Assembly (NCBI GenBank): GCA_025453675.1
Contig: JALOPW010000018.1
Coordinates: 1-37,039, forward strand
Source of the DNA: Methanolinea sp.
GTDB taxonomy: Archaea; Halobacteriota; Methanomicrobia; Methanomicrobiales; Methanospirillaceae
Direction of reading: 5' to 3'
DNA length: 37,039 nt
In this document: in pieces, positions 17,439-25,915 of the stretch
How positions within the stretch are numbered: position 1 is the first letter of the stretch
How the letters are laid out: each line of letters opens with the position of its first letter
Program-made: the position numbers and the translations under genes
The notes under the pieces: model-generated
What the model saw: only the letters and a program-made list of their open reading frames with translations
Databases searched by the model: none
Told to the model about the DNA's origin: nothing

Positions 17439-17686
17439 GATGATTCATAACTTATTCTCCGTGAAGGGTCTTAAAAAGGGGAGATGGAGTGGGGGAGTCA
17501 CCGTGTGCCAGACTGAGTGCCCGGATTCTCTTGAAATGCCCTCTCCGTATACGTCATCGAAAAAGAGAGGAGCGAATACCGCATGTCACGGAAAAATGTT
17601 AAATCCACTGAAGGTAACGAGTAGTAAAATGCAGGGGAGTCCAGGAATGACGAAAAATCCCCCCTCCGGACTTCCCACTGCGGTTC

Positions 17687-17695
17687 ATAAAATAT
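17687..17695 (+). promoter_or_regulatory. TATA-box candidate before the UspA gene
   Basis: ATAAAATAT lies about 34-42 bases before ATG 17729, a fitting archaeal TATA position. The remaining gap back to the ThiI start (17439-17686) is moderately AT-rich and shows no gene or clear RNA. Confidence 0.45.
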
Positions 17696-17728
17696 TTCGT
17701 CTCTCCAAGTGAAGGAAGCGTGTTAAAG

Positions 17729-18592
17729 ATGTATGAAAATGTGCTGGTTCCCTTCGACTTTTCCACAGATTCCCGATATGCGGTACAGTGCCTGAAACAG
17801 ATCCCGGACCTCAGGCAGGTGATACTCCTCCATGTTGTCTATACGAAATACCCGCCACCACCAGGGGGCATGGTGGACCCTGCGGTAGATTATGCACGGT
17901 TGCGCCTGGAGGAGTTCAGGAGGACGATTGAATGGGAGGGGATACGGATAGGGACTCGTATCGAGGCGATCTCGGGGGGCGATATCTCGGATGTGGTGAA
18001 CAGGGTCGCTGCAGAAGAGGGCACCTCCCTGGTCGTGATGGGCAGGAGAGGGATGGGTGTCATAGAAGCCCTGCTCCTGGGGAGTGTCGCATCTGATGTC
18101 CTCCGGCATGGGGATCGGGACCTCCTCCTTGTCCATGCGCCGGCGGTGACTGATGCCGGTTCAGAGACGCATACTTCTGTCTGTTCGGATCTCTTCTCCC
18201 ACATCCTGGTCTGCACGGACTTTTCAGAACCGGATATTGTCACACTCTGCAGGGAAGAGCTCTCGTTTGCCTCCCGGATGACCCTCCTCCACGTGGTGAC
18301 AACCGGGGACTCAGAGGAAGCAGTGCATCTCCATTCCAGCGATGCCTGGACCAGGCTCAAGGAATTGAGGGGCACAATCTCCCCCCTTGGCATCCCTGTC
18401 CGCGCCACTGTCTGCGAGGGAGATGCAGCAGATGAGATCATCAGGCATTCTCACGAGAACGGGATATCCTTGATCGTCATGAAATCTGCAGGGAGAAGGG
18501 GGTTCATTCGCAATTTCCTTGGCAGTACGACTGCCTACGTGTCAAGGAACGCCGATGAACCGATCCTGGTGATGAAACGGTTTCGCACTTGA
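17729..18592 (+). CDS. Tandem universal stress protein (two UspA domains)
   Basis: Protein of 287 residues with two consecutive Usp domains, probably a cytoplasmic stress or ATP-sensing protein. Domain 1 (about 1-142) starts with YENVLVPFDFS and ends with VVMGRRGMGVIEALLLGS, the G2xG9xG(S/T) ATP-binding loop. Domain 2 (about 153-286) starts with FSHILVCTDFS and ends with IVMKSAGRRGFIRNFLGST, a similar loop with the first glycine changed. ATG 17729 is preferred over GTG 17720 because GGAAG at 17714-17718 gives good spacing. It is followed by a T-tract and then by the Na/Pi-type transporter on the same strand. Confidence 0.9.
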   Translation: MYENVLVPFDFSTDSRYAVQCLKQIPDLRQVILLHVVYTKYPPPPGGMVDPAVDYARLRLEEFRRTIEWEGIRIGTRIEAISGGDISDVVNRVAAEEGTSLVVMGRRGMGVIEALLLGSVASDVLRHGDRDLLLVHAPAVTDAGSETHTSVCSDLFSHILVCTDFSEPDIVTLCREELSFASRMTLLHVVTTGDSEEAVHLHSSDAWTRLKELRGTISPLGIPVRATVCEGDAADEIIRHSHENGISLIVMKSAGRRGFIRNFLGSTTAYVSRNADEPILVMKRFRT

Positions 18593-18603
18593 AAAATGAT
18601 GAA

Positions 18604-18609
18604 TTTTTT
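18604..18609 (+). terminator. T-tract after the UspA gene
   Basis: Six T residues lie 11 bases beyond the stop codon. The 18610-18738 gap also holds a small CCTGC/GCAGG hairpin near 18660. Confidence 0.35.
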
Positions 18610-18738
18610 GAGCGGAGGCGGAGAATGCGGCTCCCTTCTCTCCATCCGGCCCCCCTCATCCTGCATGGTAGCAGGACTTTGCATGGGGGGCAGGTCTAAG
18701 TCCAGGAGCATGTATTCTCTCCTCCAAAAGGTGCTGCA

Positions 18739-20334
18739 ATGATCTCATGGGAACTCATCTTTGCGATCATCCCCGGCATCATCCTGTTCCTGTACGGCAT
18801 CGAGCAGTTCTCGCATGAGATTCAGGTCGCCGCCGGAGAACACTTCAGAACCCTCATCCAGCGCCTCACCCGAACTCCGGTGCGAGGGACATTCGCCGGT
18901 GCCCTTGTGACGGCTGTGGTCCAGTCAAGCACCGCAACTACCGTGATCACGGTGGGGCTCGTGAATGCCGGCATCATCTCTTTTGCCGCGTCCCTTGGGA
19001 TCATCATCGGGTCGAACATCGGCACTACCATCACCTCACAGCTGATCGCGCTCAACCTGACCGCATTTGCACCATTACTCATTCTGGCAGGTTTTCTCAT
19101 CGGTATCATCGGCGGGAAGTACAAAGTATTCGGCCGCCCGATCTTCTACTTCGGGCTTGTCTTCTTCAGCATCTCCATGATATCCGGCATCATGGCGCCT
19201 TACCGGTATGACCCTCAGATGGTTTCAATCGTCTCCATGCTGGATAACCCTCTGCTTCAGATAGGGTTTGGATTCCTCGTCACTACTATCTTCCAGTCAA
19301 GCTCTGTCACGACAGGCCTCGTGATCGTGATGACCCAGAACGGGCTTCTCACCCCTGATATGGCAATCCCCATACTCCTCGGCGCAAACCTGGGGACCCC
19401 CACCACCTCGCTCCTCGTGGCATGGCGGATGAACACCTCCGCAAAGAGGGCAGCAGTGGCCCATTTCCTCTTCAACTTCCTGGGTGTGCTCCTCTTCCTC
19501 CCGTTCCTGACACCCTTCACCGGCCTTATTGAACACCTGGGAGGCGATCCCGCCCAGCAGGTGGCAAACGCCCACCTGATCTTCAATCTCACCTGCGGAG
19601 TAATTTTCCTGATCGCACTCAAACCCTTCTCCTCCCTGGTCCAGCGGGTCGTGCCGGGCGGGGATGACGATGTGGTCTTCCTTCCCCGCTTTCTGCAAAA
19701 ACCCCTGCCAGGGGATACGGTGGCCGCAGTGCAGATGATCGAACAGGAGATCACCCACCTGATGGAGACCTCCCGGGAGATGCTGAAGGAGTGCCATGTC
19801 CTGATCGATACGCCGGAGGCACCCTTCCAGCGGGTCCGGCAGCTGCAGGAGTATGCCCATTACCTCGATGACCAGATCGCCGATGCGATCCTCGACCTTT
19901 CACGGCGAGACCTGGAGCGGGGGGATGCCGCCCACTACGCCGGGCTCCTCCAGGTCTCGAGCCATGGGCGGGTGCTCGCGGACGAGGCGGGTGATCTCTC
20001 CGGCATCCTCATCCAGAGCCGGGAGAGAGGGATACGCCTCCCTGATGATTCTGTGGCGGTCCTGAAGGATATCCTCTCATCCTGCGAGTGGAATGTGGGA
20101 TCTCTCGCAGAATCGTTCCCTGATATCCCCGACTCCGTCAACGCGGCCATGAGATCCGCCGACGAGACGCTGAGAGTGGATATCACGAGGCATTACCACC
20201 AGCACATCATCCGCATTTCCACTGGAAAGAGTCCTGGCGGGAGCACGGTCTCCCGGATGCTCTTTCACATCGAGGGAATTGCCGCGACGATCCGGGAAAT
20301 GCGAAAGTCCACACTCCTCCTCGGTGCAGTGTGA
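18739..20334 (+). CDS. Na/Pi cotransporter family protein with PhoU-like C-terminal domain
   Basis: Protein of 531 residues. The membrane part (about 1-305) carries two inverted Na/Pi-cotransporter repeats, each with the QSS signature: VQSSTATTV (QSST at 62-65) and FQSSSVTTG (QSSS at 186-189). These are followed by GSNIGTTITS and GANLGTPTTS. The C-terminal 200 residues are helical and charged and resemble the PhoU-like tail of NptA/YjbB-type proteins. The likely role is phosphate export or uptake linked to sodium across the cytoplasmic membrane; related bacterial proteins mostly export. The ATG start sits just before the first membrane helix. No Pst or Pho genes are nearby. Confidence 0.87.
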   Translation: MISWELIFAIIPGIILFLYGIEQFSHEIQVAAGEHFRTLIQRLTRTPVRGTFAGALVTAVVQSSTATTVITVGLVNAGIISFAASLGIIIGSNIGTTITSQLIALNLTAFAPLLILAGFLIGIIGGKYKVFGRPIFYFGLVFFSISMISGIMAPYRYDPQMVSIVSMLDNPLLQIGFGFLVTTIFQSSSVTTGLVIVMTQNGLLTPDMAIPILLGANLGTPTTSLLVAWRMNTSAKRAAVAHFLFNFLGVLLFLPFLTPFTGLIEHLGGDPAQQVANAHLIFNLTCGVIFLIALKPFSSLVQRVVPGGDDDVVFLPRFLQKPLPGDTVAAVQMIEQEITHLMETSREMLKECHVLIDTPEAPFQRVRQLQEYAHYLDDQIADAILDLSRRDLERGDAAHYAGLLQVSSHGRVLADEAGDLSGILIQSRERGIRLPDDSVAVLKDILSSCEWNVGSLAESFPDIPDSVNAAMRSADETLRVDITRHYHQHIIRISTGKSPGGSTVSRMLFHIEGIAATIREMRKSTLLLGAV

Positions 20335-20499
20335 GGTGCACCGCATCCCGGGATGTGTGGAGTGCATCCCAACCGGGAGAGGGCAGGTGTGTAGATCTCT
20401 CCCATCCCCTCTCTCTCTTCTCAAATTCCCTTCAGGTGGTTCCAGGGGATGGTTCTCGCACTATTCCGATACACCTTTAACATTCCGGAGAATACCTGT

Positions 20500-21138
20500 A
20501 TGACAATGGCGAAAAAGAAGGAAAAAGCGGCCAGTGCCGAAGAGCCGCTCAAATTGTTCTATATCTTCTACAATCAGGAGCGGTGGGATAACTGGATACA
20601 CACCCTGCGGGAGTCGAGTTTCGAGGCCGATCCCAAGAGCGAGGAGATGCCGGAAGGCTACACCACCCTCTATAACTTCTCGATGGACATCACCCTCTCG
20701 GTCCTGAAGATTGTCAAGCTCTTCCAGAACGAGCGGTACACCAAGGAGGAGGCGCTCGAAAAGCTGAATGCGGTCGAGGCCATCGTGATGGGGGAGGCGC
20801 CCCAGGACGAACTGGAGGAGTACGTCGAATCCCTGCAGCTCTCTCTCCTGGTGCTCTTTGCCGGCTGCCGGAAGTACCTGGAGGGCGGGTACCAGACCGA
20901 TATCAAGACGCTTGTTAAGGAGGGGAAGAAGACGGTCGAGAAGGACATGGAGAAAGCGCTTGATATTGCTGCCGATATCGGTGCCAGCGTGATCAACGGG
21001 GCCTCCTGCTGCGGGAAGTACGTCAAGGATGACATCGAGCAGCCCACCCTCTTTGACGAGTGGCTGATCGAGGTGGAGAGCATGGCCGAGGCTGTCTCAT
21101 CGCTGAAGAATTTCGATGAAGAGGCCGGCGAGACGTGA
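20500..21138 (+). CDS. DUF2150 family archaeal protein
   Basis: Protein of 212 residues starting at ATG 20500 (MTMAKKKEK), with CGGAG 9 bases upstream. The longer open frame to 20449 has no ribosome site. The sequence matches the euryarchaeal DUF2150 pattern: LFYIFYNQERWDNWI near the start, a helical acidic middle, and ASCCGKYVKDDIEQPTLFDEWLIEVE towards the end. The function is unknown. Its stop overlaps the next gene's GTG start (GTGA), so the two products are probably made together. Confidence 0.75.
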   Translation: MTMAKKKEKAASAEEPLKLFYIFYNQERWDNWIHTLRESSFEADPKSEEMPEGYTTLYNFSMDITLSVLKIVKLFQNERYTKEEALEKLNAVEAIVMGEAPQDELEEYVESLQLSLLVLFAGCRKYLEGGYQTDIKTLVKEGKKTVEKDMEKALDIAADIGASVINGASCCGKYVKDDIEQPTLFDEWLIEVESMAEAVSSLKNFDEEAGET

Positions 21139-21587
21139 TCGCCCAGAAGGCCCGCTTCAGGCATGCCAGGAAACTGGAGCGCCTGGCGGGCTACAGGATC
21201 CCTGACCAGGCGTTTCACGGCGCCACCCTTGAGGCGGTCTCCTCCCGGCTCAACTTTGACCGGTTGGACCATACCCTCCACGAGCAGATGATCAACTTCG
21301 TGCATTCATTCCTGCGGTGCACCTGCCGCGAAACCCCCATGTGCGGCTGCCCCGAGAAGAAATTCTCCCGGGAGATCCTGGAACTCCGGGAGAACGGGCT
21401 TGACCACCGCCAGATCGCCCAATATCTACAGCAGGAGTACGGAATCGATATATACCCCGCCGATATCCTCTCTTTCCTTGAGGATTCCGTCCATGTCCTC
21501 GAGGCCATCCGGGATATCGCCCACCTGCAGGCGATGCCCGATCTCTGTAAAAGAGCGGATGCCCATATCGAGCTCCTGGAACGTTGA
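21135..21587 (+). CDS. CxC-motif protein resembling DUF5814 helicase C-terminal domain
   Basis: Protein of 150 residues from GTG 21135, translationally coupled to the DUF2150 gene. C62, C64, C70 and C72 (CTC...MCGC) form a compact metal- or Fe-S-binding knot. They are followed by a helical segment ILELRENGLDHRQIAQYLQQEYGIDIYPADILSFLED that reads like a helix-turn-helix. This combination resembles, from memory, the C-terminal domain (DUF5814) of euryarchaeal Ski2-type helicases, here without a helicase. A role in RNA or DNA binding is a guess. Confidence 0.6.
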   Translation: MIAQKARFRHARKLERLAGYRIPDQAFHGATLEAVSSRLNFDRLDHTLHEQMINFVHSFLRCTCRETPMCGCPEKKFSREILELRENGLDHRQIAQYLQQEYGIDIYPADILSFLEDSVHVLEAIRDIAHLQAMPDLCKRADAHIELLER

Positions 21588-21785
21588 GCCCCGGATTCCC
21601 GTCATTCTTTTCTCAGAACCTTCATATGCGATGATCAGCTGATTGATCGATACCATGGGGACTCAGCAGGGAGAGGAGCATCCCTCCGTTCGCCGGATTC
21701 ATGATGCTATCCGGGGTCAATTCTCACAAAACGAAGAATGCCCTCCTCTCTCCAGGGCCGATTGTATGACGGCGGAGTCTTCCCG

Positions 21786-22196
21786 ATGACAAGAGCACTC
21801 TCGGTAGTATGGGCTCACCTCCCTGGAAAACGCCCTCCATGTGCCATCTGCAGCGATACCGGGCTCTCTTTCCTCGAGCTCCTCACCTCTGTCCGTCCCC
21901 TCCTGGAGCGGGATGACATCCCGGTCACCTGCAAGGAAAAATTGCTCGTTTCCGGTCCATCAGAGGAGGATGCCGGTTTCTCTCTCAACGGGCATTCTCT
22001 TGAAGAGTTGCTGCGGGAAAGCGACAGGTCCCAGTTCCTCTGCCACTCCTCGAAATGTCAGCCGTATAGGCCAACTGTGGAGATTACGCGGGACGATCGG
22101 GGAGTCAGGTGCATCAAAGCCCCCGAGCTGCTCTTCAGGAAGGCAATTCTCGCATCCATGGAGGACGCACCCACACGTATTGGCAGAGAGCCCTAA
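21786..22196 (+). CDS. DUF2703-like small cysteine protein
   Basis: Protein of 136 residues beginning at ATG 21786 (MTRALSVVWAHL), with a GGAG-type ribosome site 8 bases upstream. An in-frame ATG at 21738 is possible but adds an atypical leader. It has CAICSDTG near residues 21-28, DIPVTCKEKLLV, FSLNGHSLEELLR and a late CHSSKC. The order CxxC - strand - NGxxLEE - CxxxxC fits DUF2703, a thioredoxin-fold family of unknown function in anaerobes. It may bind metal or act in thiol chemistry. Confidence 0.65.
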   Translation: MTRALSVVWAHLPGKRPPCAICSDTGLSFLELLTSVRPLLERDDIPVTCKEKLLVSGPSEEDAGFSLNGHSLEELLRESDRSQFLCHSSKCQPYRPTVEITRDDRGVRCIKAPELLFRKAILASMEDAPTRIGREP

Positions 22197-22201
22197 AAAA
22201 A
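22195..22201 (-). terminator. T-tract terminator after the slipin gene (minus strand)
   Basis: On the minus strand seven T residues begin 9 bases after the slipin stop codon. They overlap the end of the convergent DUF2703-like gene. Confidence 0.45.
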
Positions 22202-22210
22202 CTGGTAAGA

Positions 22211-23179
22211 TTAATACTCCCCACCCGGGGGCTCCTTCTTCACTTCCGGTTTCTTTCCTTCGGGTGATGGGGGCTTCTCTCCCTGTCCTTTCACCATTGC
22301 GCGGTCCTGGAGCTGCTGCGAAAGTGCAATCACTCCCGATGTATCACCGAGCGTCATCGTGTCGAGGACAGATGAAGGGACGATCACCAGGGTGGCCTTC
22401 TCTTTCAGGCCCTCGTAGAGCATGTTCATGGCCCGGAGGTGCAGGGCGGTGGGATTGTTCTGGTAGGTGCGGGCCGCCTCCTCGAACTTCTCCGCCACCT
22501 GGCGCTCGGAGTCCCCGAGAATGACCCGGGCCTGGCGTTCACGCTCTGCCTGCGCCTGCATCGACATGGCGTCCTGGAGTTCGTTCGGGATCAGCACGTC
22601 CCTGATCTCCACCGATGAGACGTGAATACCCCAGTGCTCTGCCCTGCCCTCGATGATCCGCTGGAGTTCCTGGTCCAGCTTCTCCCGCCCTTCGAGCATC
22701 TCCGCGAGGTTCGACCTGCCGATCACCTCACGAAGCGCTGTCTGGGCAGCCCAGCTCACTGCGGTACGGTAGTCCTCGACCTCAAGCGCCGCCCTCTGGG
22801 GGTCCACCACCTTCCAGAAGAGCACTGCCTCCACGTCAACGGGAACGGTGTCCTTGGTGAGGGTCTTTTCAGCAGTGAACGAGGTGGTGATGATGCGGGT
22901 GTCGATCCAGTAGGCCACGGTTTCCGCCAGGGGGGTTATGAGAAAGACTCCCGGGCCATACAGCCCTTTATACTTCCCGAGCCTGAGTACAACCGCCTTC
23001 TCCCACTGGTTCGCAAGTTGGATGGCTGCGGCCAGGATGAGGGCGATCACCAGGGCGGCGAGTGCGATTCCAAGGTACATTACTTCGGTCGTGAGGGAAT
23101 ACAGGGTATAGGCTATCCAGAGACCAAGCAGGAGCAGTACCAGGAAGACTGCTGCCTGGAGGGGGTTTGGTTGTTTCAT
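22211..23179 (-). CDS. Slipin/stomatin-like SPFH-domain membrane protein
   Basis: Protein of 322 residues of the Band 7/SPFH family, which forms oligomeric membrane scaffolds. Two hydrophobic helices occupy about 9-30 and 33-55. The SPFH domain follows from about 58 (EKAVVLRLGKYKGLYGPGVFLITPL) through VDVEAVLFWKVVDP and LREVIGRSNLAEML to the helical MQAQAERERQARVILGDSE near 210. The C-terminus is a proline/lysine-rich tail. The usual NfeD partner (membrane serine protease) is not beside it. A possible TATA element (TATAGTATTATG) lies roughly 20-32 bases before the start. Confidence 0.9.
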   Translation of the reverse strand: MKQPNPLQAAVFLVLLLLGLWIAYTLYSLTTEVMYLGIALAALVIALILAAAIQLANQWEKAVVLRLGKYKGLYGPGVFLITPLAETVAYWIDTRIITTSFTAEKTLTKDTVPVDVEAVLFWKVVDPQRAALEVEDYRTAVSWAAQTALREVIGRSNLAEMLEGREKLDQELQRIIEGRAEHWGIHVSSVEIRDVLIPNELQDAMSMQAQAERERQARVILGDSERQVAEKFEEAARTYQNNPTALHLRAMNMLYEGLKEKATLVIVPSSVLDTMTLGDTSGVIALSQQLQDRAMVKGQGEKPPSPEGKKPEVKKEPPGGEY

Positions 23180-23284
23180 ACATGAGCACTCTTCACTCTC
23201 ATTCCATAATACTATAGATACGGGAAGGGCTGTGGTGAGAGCGGGTGAGATCTATTCGGTGTCTATCCCTGGCTTTTCCCGACT

Positions 23285-24099
23285 TTATGATGACGTGCTG
23301 CCATCCTCTTTTACCATGTCGAAGACGTACCGGGCAACACCGGGAGCCACATGCCCGCACCTCCTGGCATACTCCACGCGGAGGCCGGATTGGCGGTATT
23401 CCCTCACCAGCGCCGGGACCTGGGATGCCTGCTTGAAAGTGGAGAAGTGAAGATACCCCCCGGGGCGAACCAGCGGGAGGAGGGAGAAGAGCACCTGGTC
23501 GTACCCATAGGGCGCAGGAATGATGACCCTGTCAACATTGAAAGGGAGTGCAGGGAGGATCTTCTCCAGTTCACCCTGGTGGACGATAACCTGGGGTTTT
23601 ACGCCATTCAGAATGATATTCTCCCTGAGAAAACGGCAGGACTCAGGGTTCTTCTCCACCGCAGTCACTCTGGCGCCCCGGCTGGCCGGGGGGATCACGA
23701 ACGGCCCCACCCCCGCAAAGGGAACCAGCACCTCTTCATTTCGCATCACCTGCATCCATACCCTGTGCCGCTCGGATGCCAGCCTGCTGGTGTAGAACGT
23801 CCGTGCCACATCCAACCGGTAGCAGAACCCGTATTCCCTGCACATGGTGATGGTATGGTCACCAGTGAGCACCTCCACCTCCGCAATGCGGAGGTCTCCC
23901 CGGGGTATGATAACCCTGTTCACCACTGTTTGGACATTGCGGTGACGGGAGAGGGTCGCTCCTGCCACCAATCCCCGAATTCCTGGAGTCGGGGAGGGAG
24001 GAAGAGGATGACAACGTCGCCAATGACCTGGAACCCGGAAGGGATCTCCTGGATCAGGTCATCGGGAAGCACTCCCCGGAGGTCATCTTTCAGGGTCAT
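23285..24099 (-). CDS. Trm5-like tRNA (guanine37-N1) methyltransferase, apparent frameshift
   Basis: Class I SAM methyltransferase of the Trm5/Met-10+ family. Frame 1 starts at ATG 24099 (MTLKDDLRGVLP) and encodes PSGFQVIGDVVILFLPPRLQEFGD. The rest, LVAGATLSRHRNVQTVVNRV onward, lies in another frame entered at TTG 23971. Joining them needs one extra base near 23971 (GATTGG for GATTTGG), so the window carries a one-base deletion or a sequencing error. The downstream part has RLDVARTFYT, VLVPFAGVGPFVIPPA (SAM motif I, with VTAVEKNP) and DRVIIPAP, where Trm5 usually has a DR-x2-M-(N/P)-L-P motif. The combined length of about 271 residues lacks the D1 domain of longer Trm5. If the frameshift is real, only an N-terminally shortened enzyme would be made. 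Confidence 0.78.
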
Positions 24100-24201
24100 T
24101 CCTCTTCATTCCTGATGTTCCTCATCACGAATAAATGCGCGGGAGAAGGTGCTATACCGCTCCGGGGTCCAACCTACGGTCATCAACCATTGAGTGCCCG
24201 G

Positions 24202-24831
24202 TCAGGTATGAACCGGGTGAAGAGAGATTGGCCCTACTTCCGTGATCTGCCCTTCCTGGGATACAGTGGCTGAAGGCAGGTCAAGGCCCTGGAGATGGAC
24301 TTTAAACTGGTACGTGCTGGAGGTGAATTTCACCCAGGCTTCATTTCCGTTGCGACGGACAGTGAACAATCCCTGTGCCACCACCCTCTCTCGGCCAGAA
24401 GATACCTCTCTCTCAAAGTTGAGATAAAAAGAGCCTATCACTACCTCATCACCCGCCAGTGTGGTTCTTTCCAGGGTGTGCATATCCACTTCGTGGACGG
24501 CAATGTGAAATGGAGCGAGGAACTGCCTGAAGAAATCCGTGTGTACCGTAGGATCTGCGTGTGAAATGACCTGGTGTGTGAGGAGAAACTGGAGCAGGAT
24601 CTCCCCCATCCGGGATTCGCACCGTCCATTCACCGGTGGGTCCCCCCTCTCCCGGATTGCCGTGCCTTGGTTGAAGGGGAATATGGAGACCGGAGTACAC
24701 TCCGCTGAAGGGATGATAGTGTCTGGTTCTTTCTTACACGATAGGGGATGCATACTCTCTCCAAAGAATCCTGACTCCAGAGAGTGAATAGGATCCAGGA
24801 GAGCATATTTATCACGGGCTTTCATGTTCAT
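24202..24831 (-). CDS. Hypothetical protein, unrecognised
   Basis: Protein of 209 residues from ATG 24831 (an alternative ATG lies two codons later). I do not recognise the family. There is no signal peptide or membrane helix. The N-terminal third looks poorly ordered, while residues from about 75 contain alternating strands (VVIGSFYLNFEREV, RVVAQGLFTVRRNG, AWVKFTSSTYQFKVHLQGL), suggesting a beta-rich fold. It is divergent from the UbiA gene with only 60 bases between the starts, an interval filled with palindromic sequence. Confidence 0.5.
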   Translation of the reverse strand: MNMKARDKYALLDPIHSLESGFFGESMHPLSCKKEPDTIIPSAECTPVSIFPFNQGTAIRERGDPPVNGRCESRMGEILLQFLLTHQVISHADPTVHTDFFRQFLAPFHIAVHEVDMHTLERTTLAGDEVVIGSFYLNFEREVSSGRERVVAQGLFTVRRNGNEAWVKFTSSTYQFKVHLQGLDLPSATVSQEGQITEVGPISLHPVHT

Positions 24832-24838
24832 CGCTGCG

Positions 24839-24863
24839 ATGAATATTCATCATCATAATGAAT
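24839..24863. promoter_or_regulatory. Overlapping palindromes, operator candidate between divergent genes
   Basis: ATGAATATTCAT (24839-24850) is a perfect 12-bp palindrome. Its right half ATTCAT (24845-24850) is mirrored again by ATGAAT at 24858-24863 across a 7-base spacer. The site fills the 60-base interval between the divergent starts at 24831 and 24892, where a dimeric regulator would control both. The regulator is unknown; the FilR1-type gene nearby is one candidate. Confidence 0.4.
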
Positions 24864-24891
24864 GTGAATCCCATCGGCGACTCTTCTCCTC

Positions 24892-25842
24892 ATGGAATAT
24901 GCAGGATCGTATCACCACGAGATCACGAGGGAGAGTAAAAGAAACTTCTGGTTTGAACTTGCCGGGAAAACCTGGGAATTTTTCCTTTACAGTTCACTCT
25001 TTCTCGGGACGGCAGCCGTGGGGATGGCCTTTATCTCATGCCTGATCCAGGGCATGGCCTTCTCCCTTTCTATTGCCGCGACACTTGGCCTGGTCGTATT
25101 CTCTGTCTATAACCTGAACCGGAAGACAGATGAGGCCGAGGATGCCCTCAACCATGCTAGCCGATTTCTTATCACCAGCTCATACTCCCGCCCCCTCCTG
25201 GCACTGGCGATAGCCGCGTATGCAGCGGCGCTGTGCATCGCTGCATCTTTCGGTATTGCGGCACTGGCAGTCACCACCGTTCCACTTCTCTCTGGTATCC
25301 TTTACAGTTCTCCCCTCCTTCCCCCCGCCACAGGCTACCGCCGCCTCAAAGAGATCCCGGTGGGGAAGAACCTGGTAGTCTCATTCGCCTGGGGATTCGC
25401 CTTCTCCCTTGTCCCGGCTACCATGCACGGGAATGATCCCGGCCCGGCCTCCCTGGTGGCGTTTCTCTTCATATTCTCCTGGACATTCATCGCCTCGACC
25501 CTCCCTGACATCCGGGACCGTACTGGCGATGCCGAAATCGGCGTCCTCACCATACCTGTCCTGCTCGGTGTCCCCCGGACCCGCCTGGTGCTCACCGCCT
25601 TCAACCTCCTCTCCGGGATTCTCCTGCTCCTCGCGGGAACGAGGGTGCTCCCCCCGGCCATCATCGCAGTGATCGTCATCTCCCTGCTCTATTCACAGGT
25701 CTGCATTCTCTGCATTGCCAGCACCCGCCATGACGACTTCCTGTGCGATGTCATCTCTGACGGGCAATTCCTTGTTATCGCCATTGTGGGGTATATCCTG
25801 ATCTCAGGATACGAGAATATATGCACCGGGTTGATGTGCTGA
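24892..25842 (+). CDS. UbiA-family prenyltransferase
   Basis: Integral membrane prenyltransferase of 316 residues with about eight or nine helices. The first Asp-rich motif is YNLNRKTDEAED (N74, D80, D84) and the second is DIRDRTGD (D206, D209, D213). Between them YRRLKEIPVGKNL (149-161) matches the conserved loop that binds the pyrophosphate. Such enzymes transfer an isoprenoid chain to an aromatic ring, a sugar or a glycerol lipid, using magnesium. In archaea the family includes DGGGP synthase, but this copy has no diagnostic neighbour, so the acceptor is open. No ribosome site is visible, so it may be leaderless. Confidence 0.85.
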   Translation: MEYAGSYHHEITRESKRNFWFELAGKTWEFFLYSSLFLGTAAVGMAFISCLIQGMAFSLSIAATLGLVVFSVYNLNRKTDEAEDALNHASRFLITSSYSRPLLALAIAAYAAALCIAASFGIAALAVTTVPLLSGILYSSPLLPPATGYRRLKEIPVGKNLVVSFAWGFAFSLVPATMHGNDPGPASLVAFLFIFSWTFIASTLPDIRDRTGDAEIGVLTIPVLLGVPRTRLVLTAFNLLSGILLLLAGTRVLPPAIIAVIVISLLYSQVCILCIASTRHDDFLCDVISDGQFLVIAIVGYILISGYENICTGLMC

Positions 25843-25915
25843 TGAGTTCATGCTCCTTTCCCGGGACTTCCTGATCGAATAACATATTTCCCGGTTGGTG
25901 ATATGTGTACCTCAT

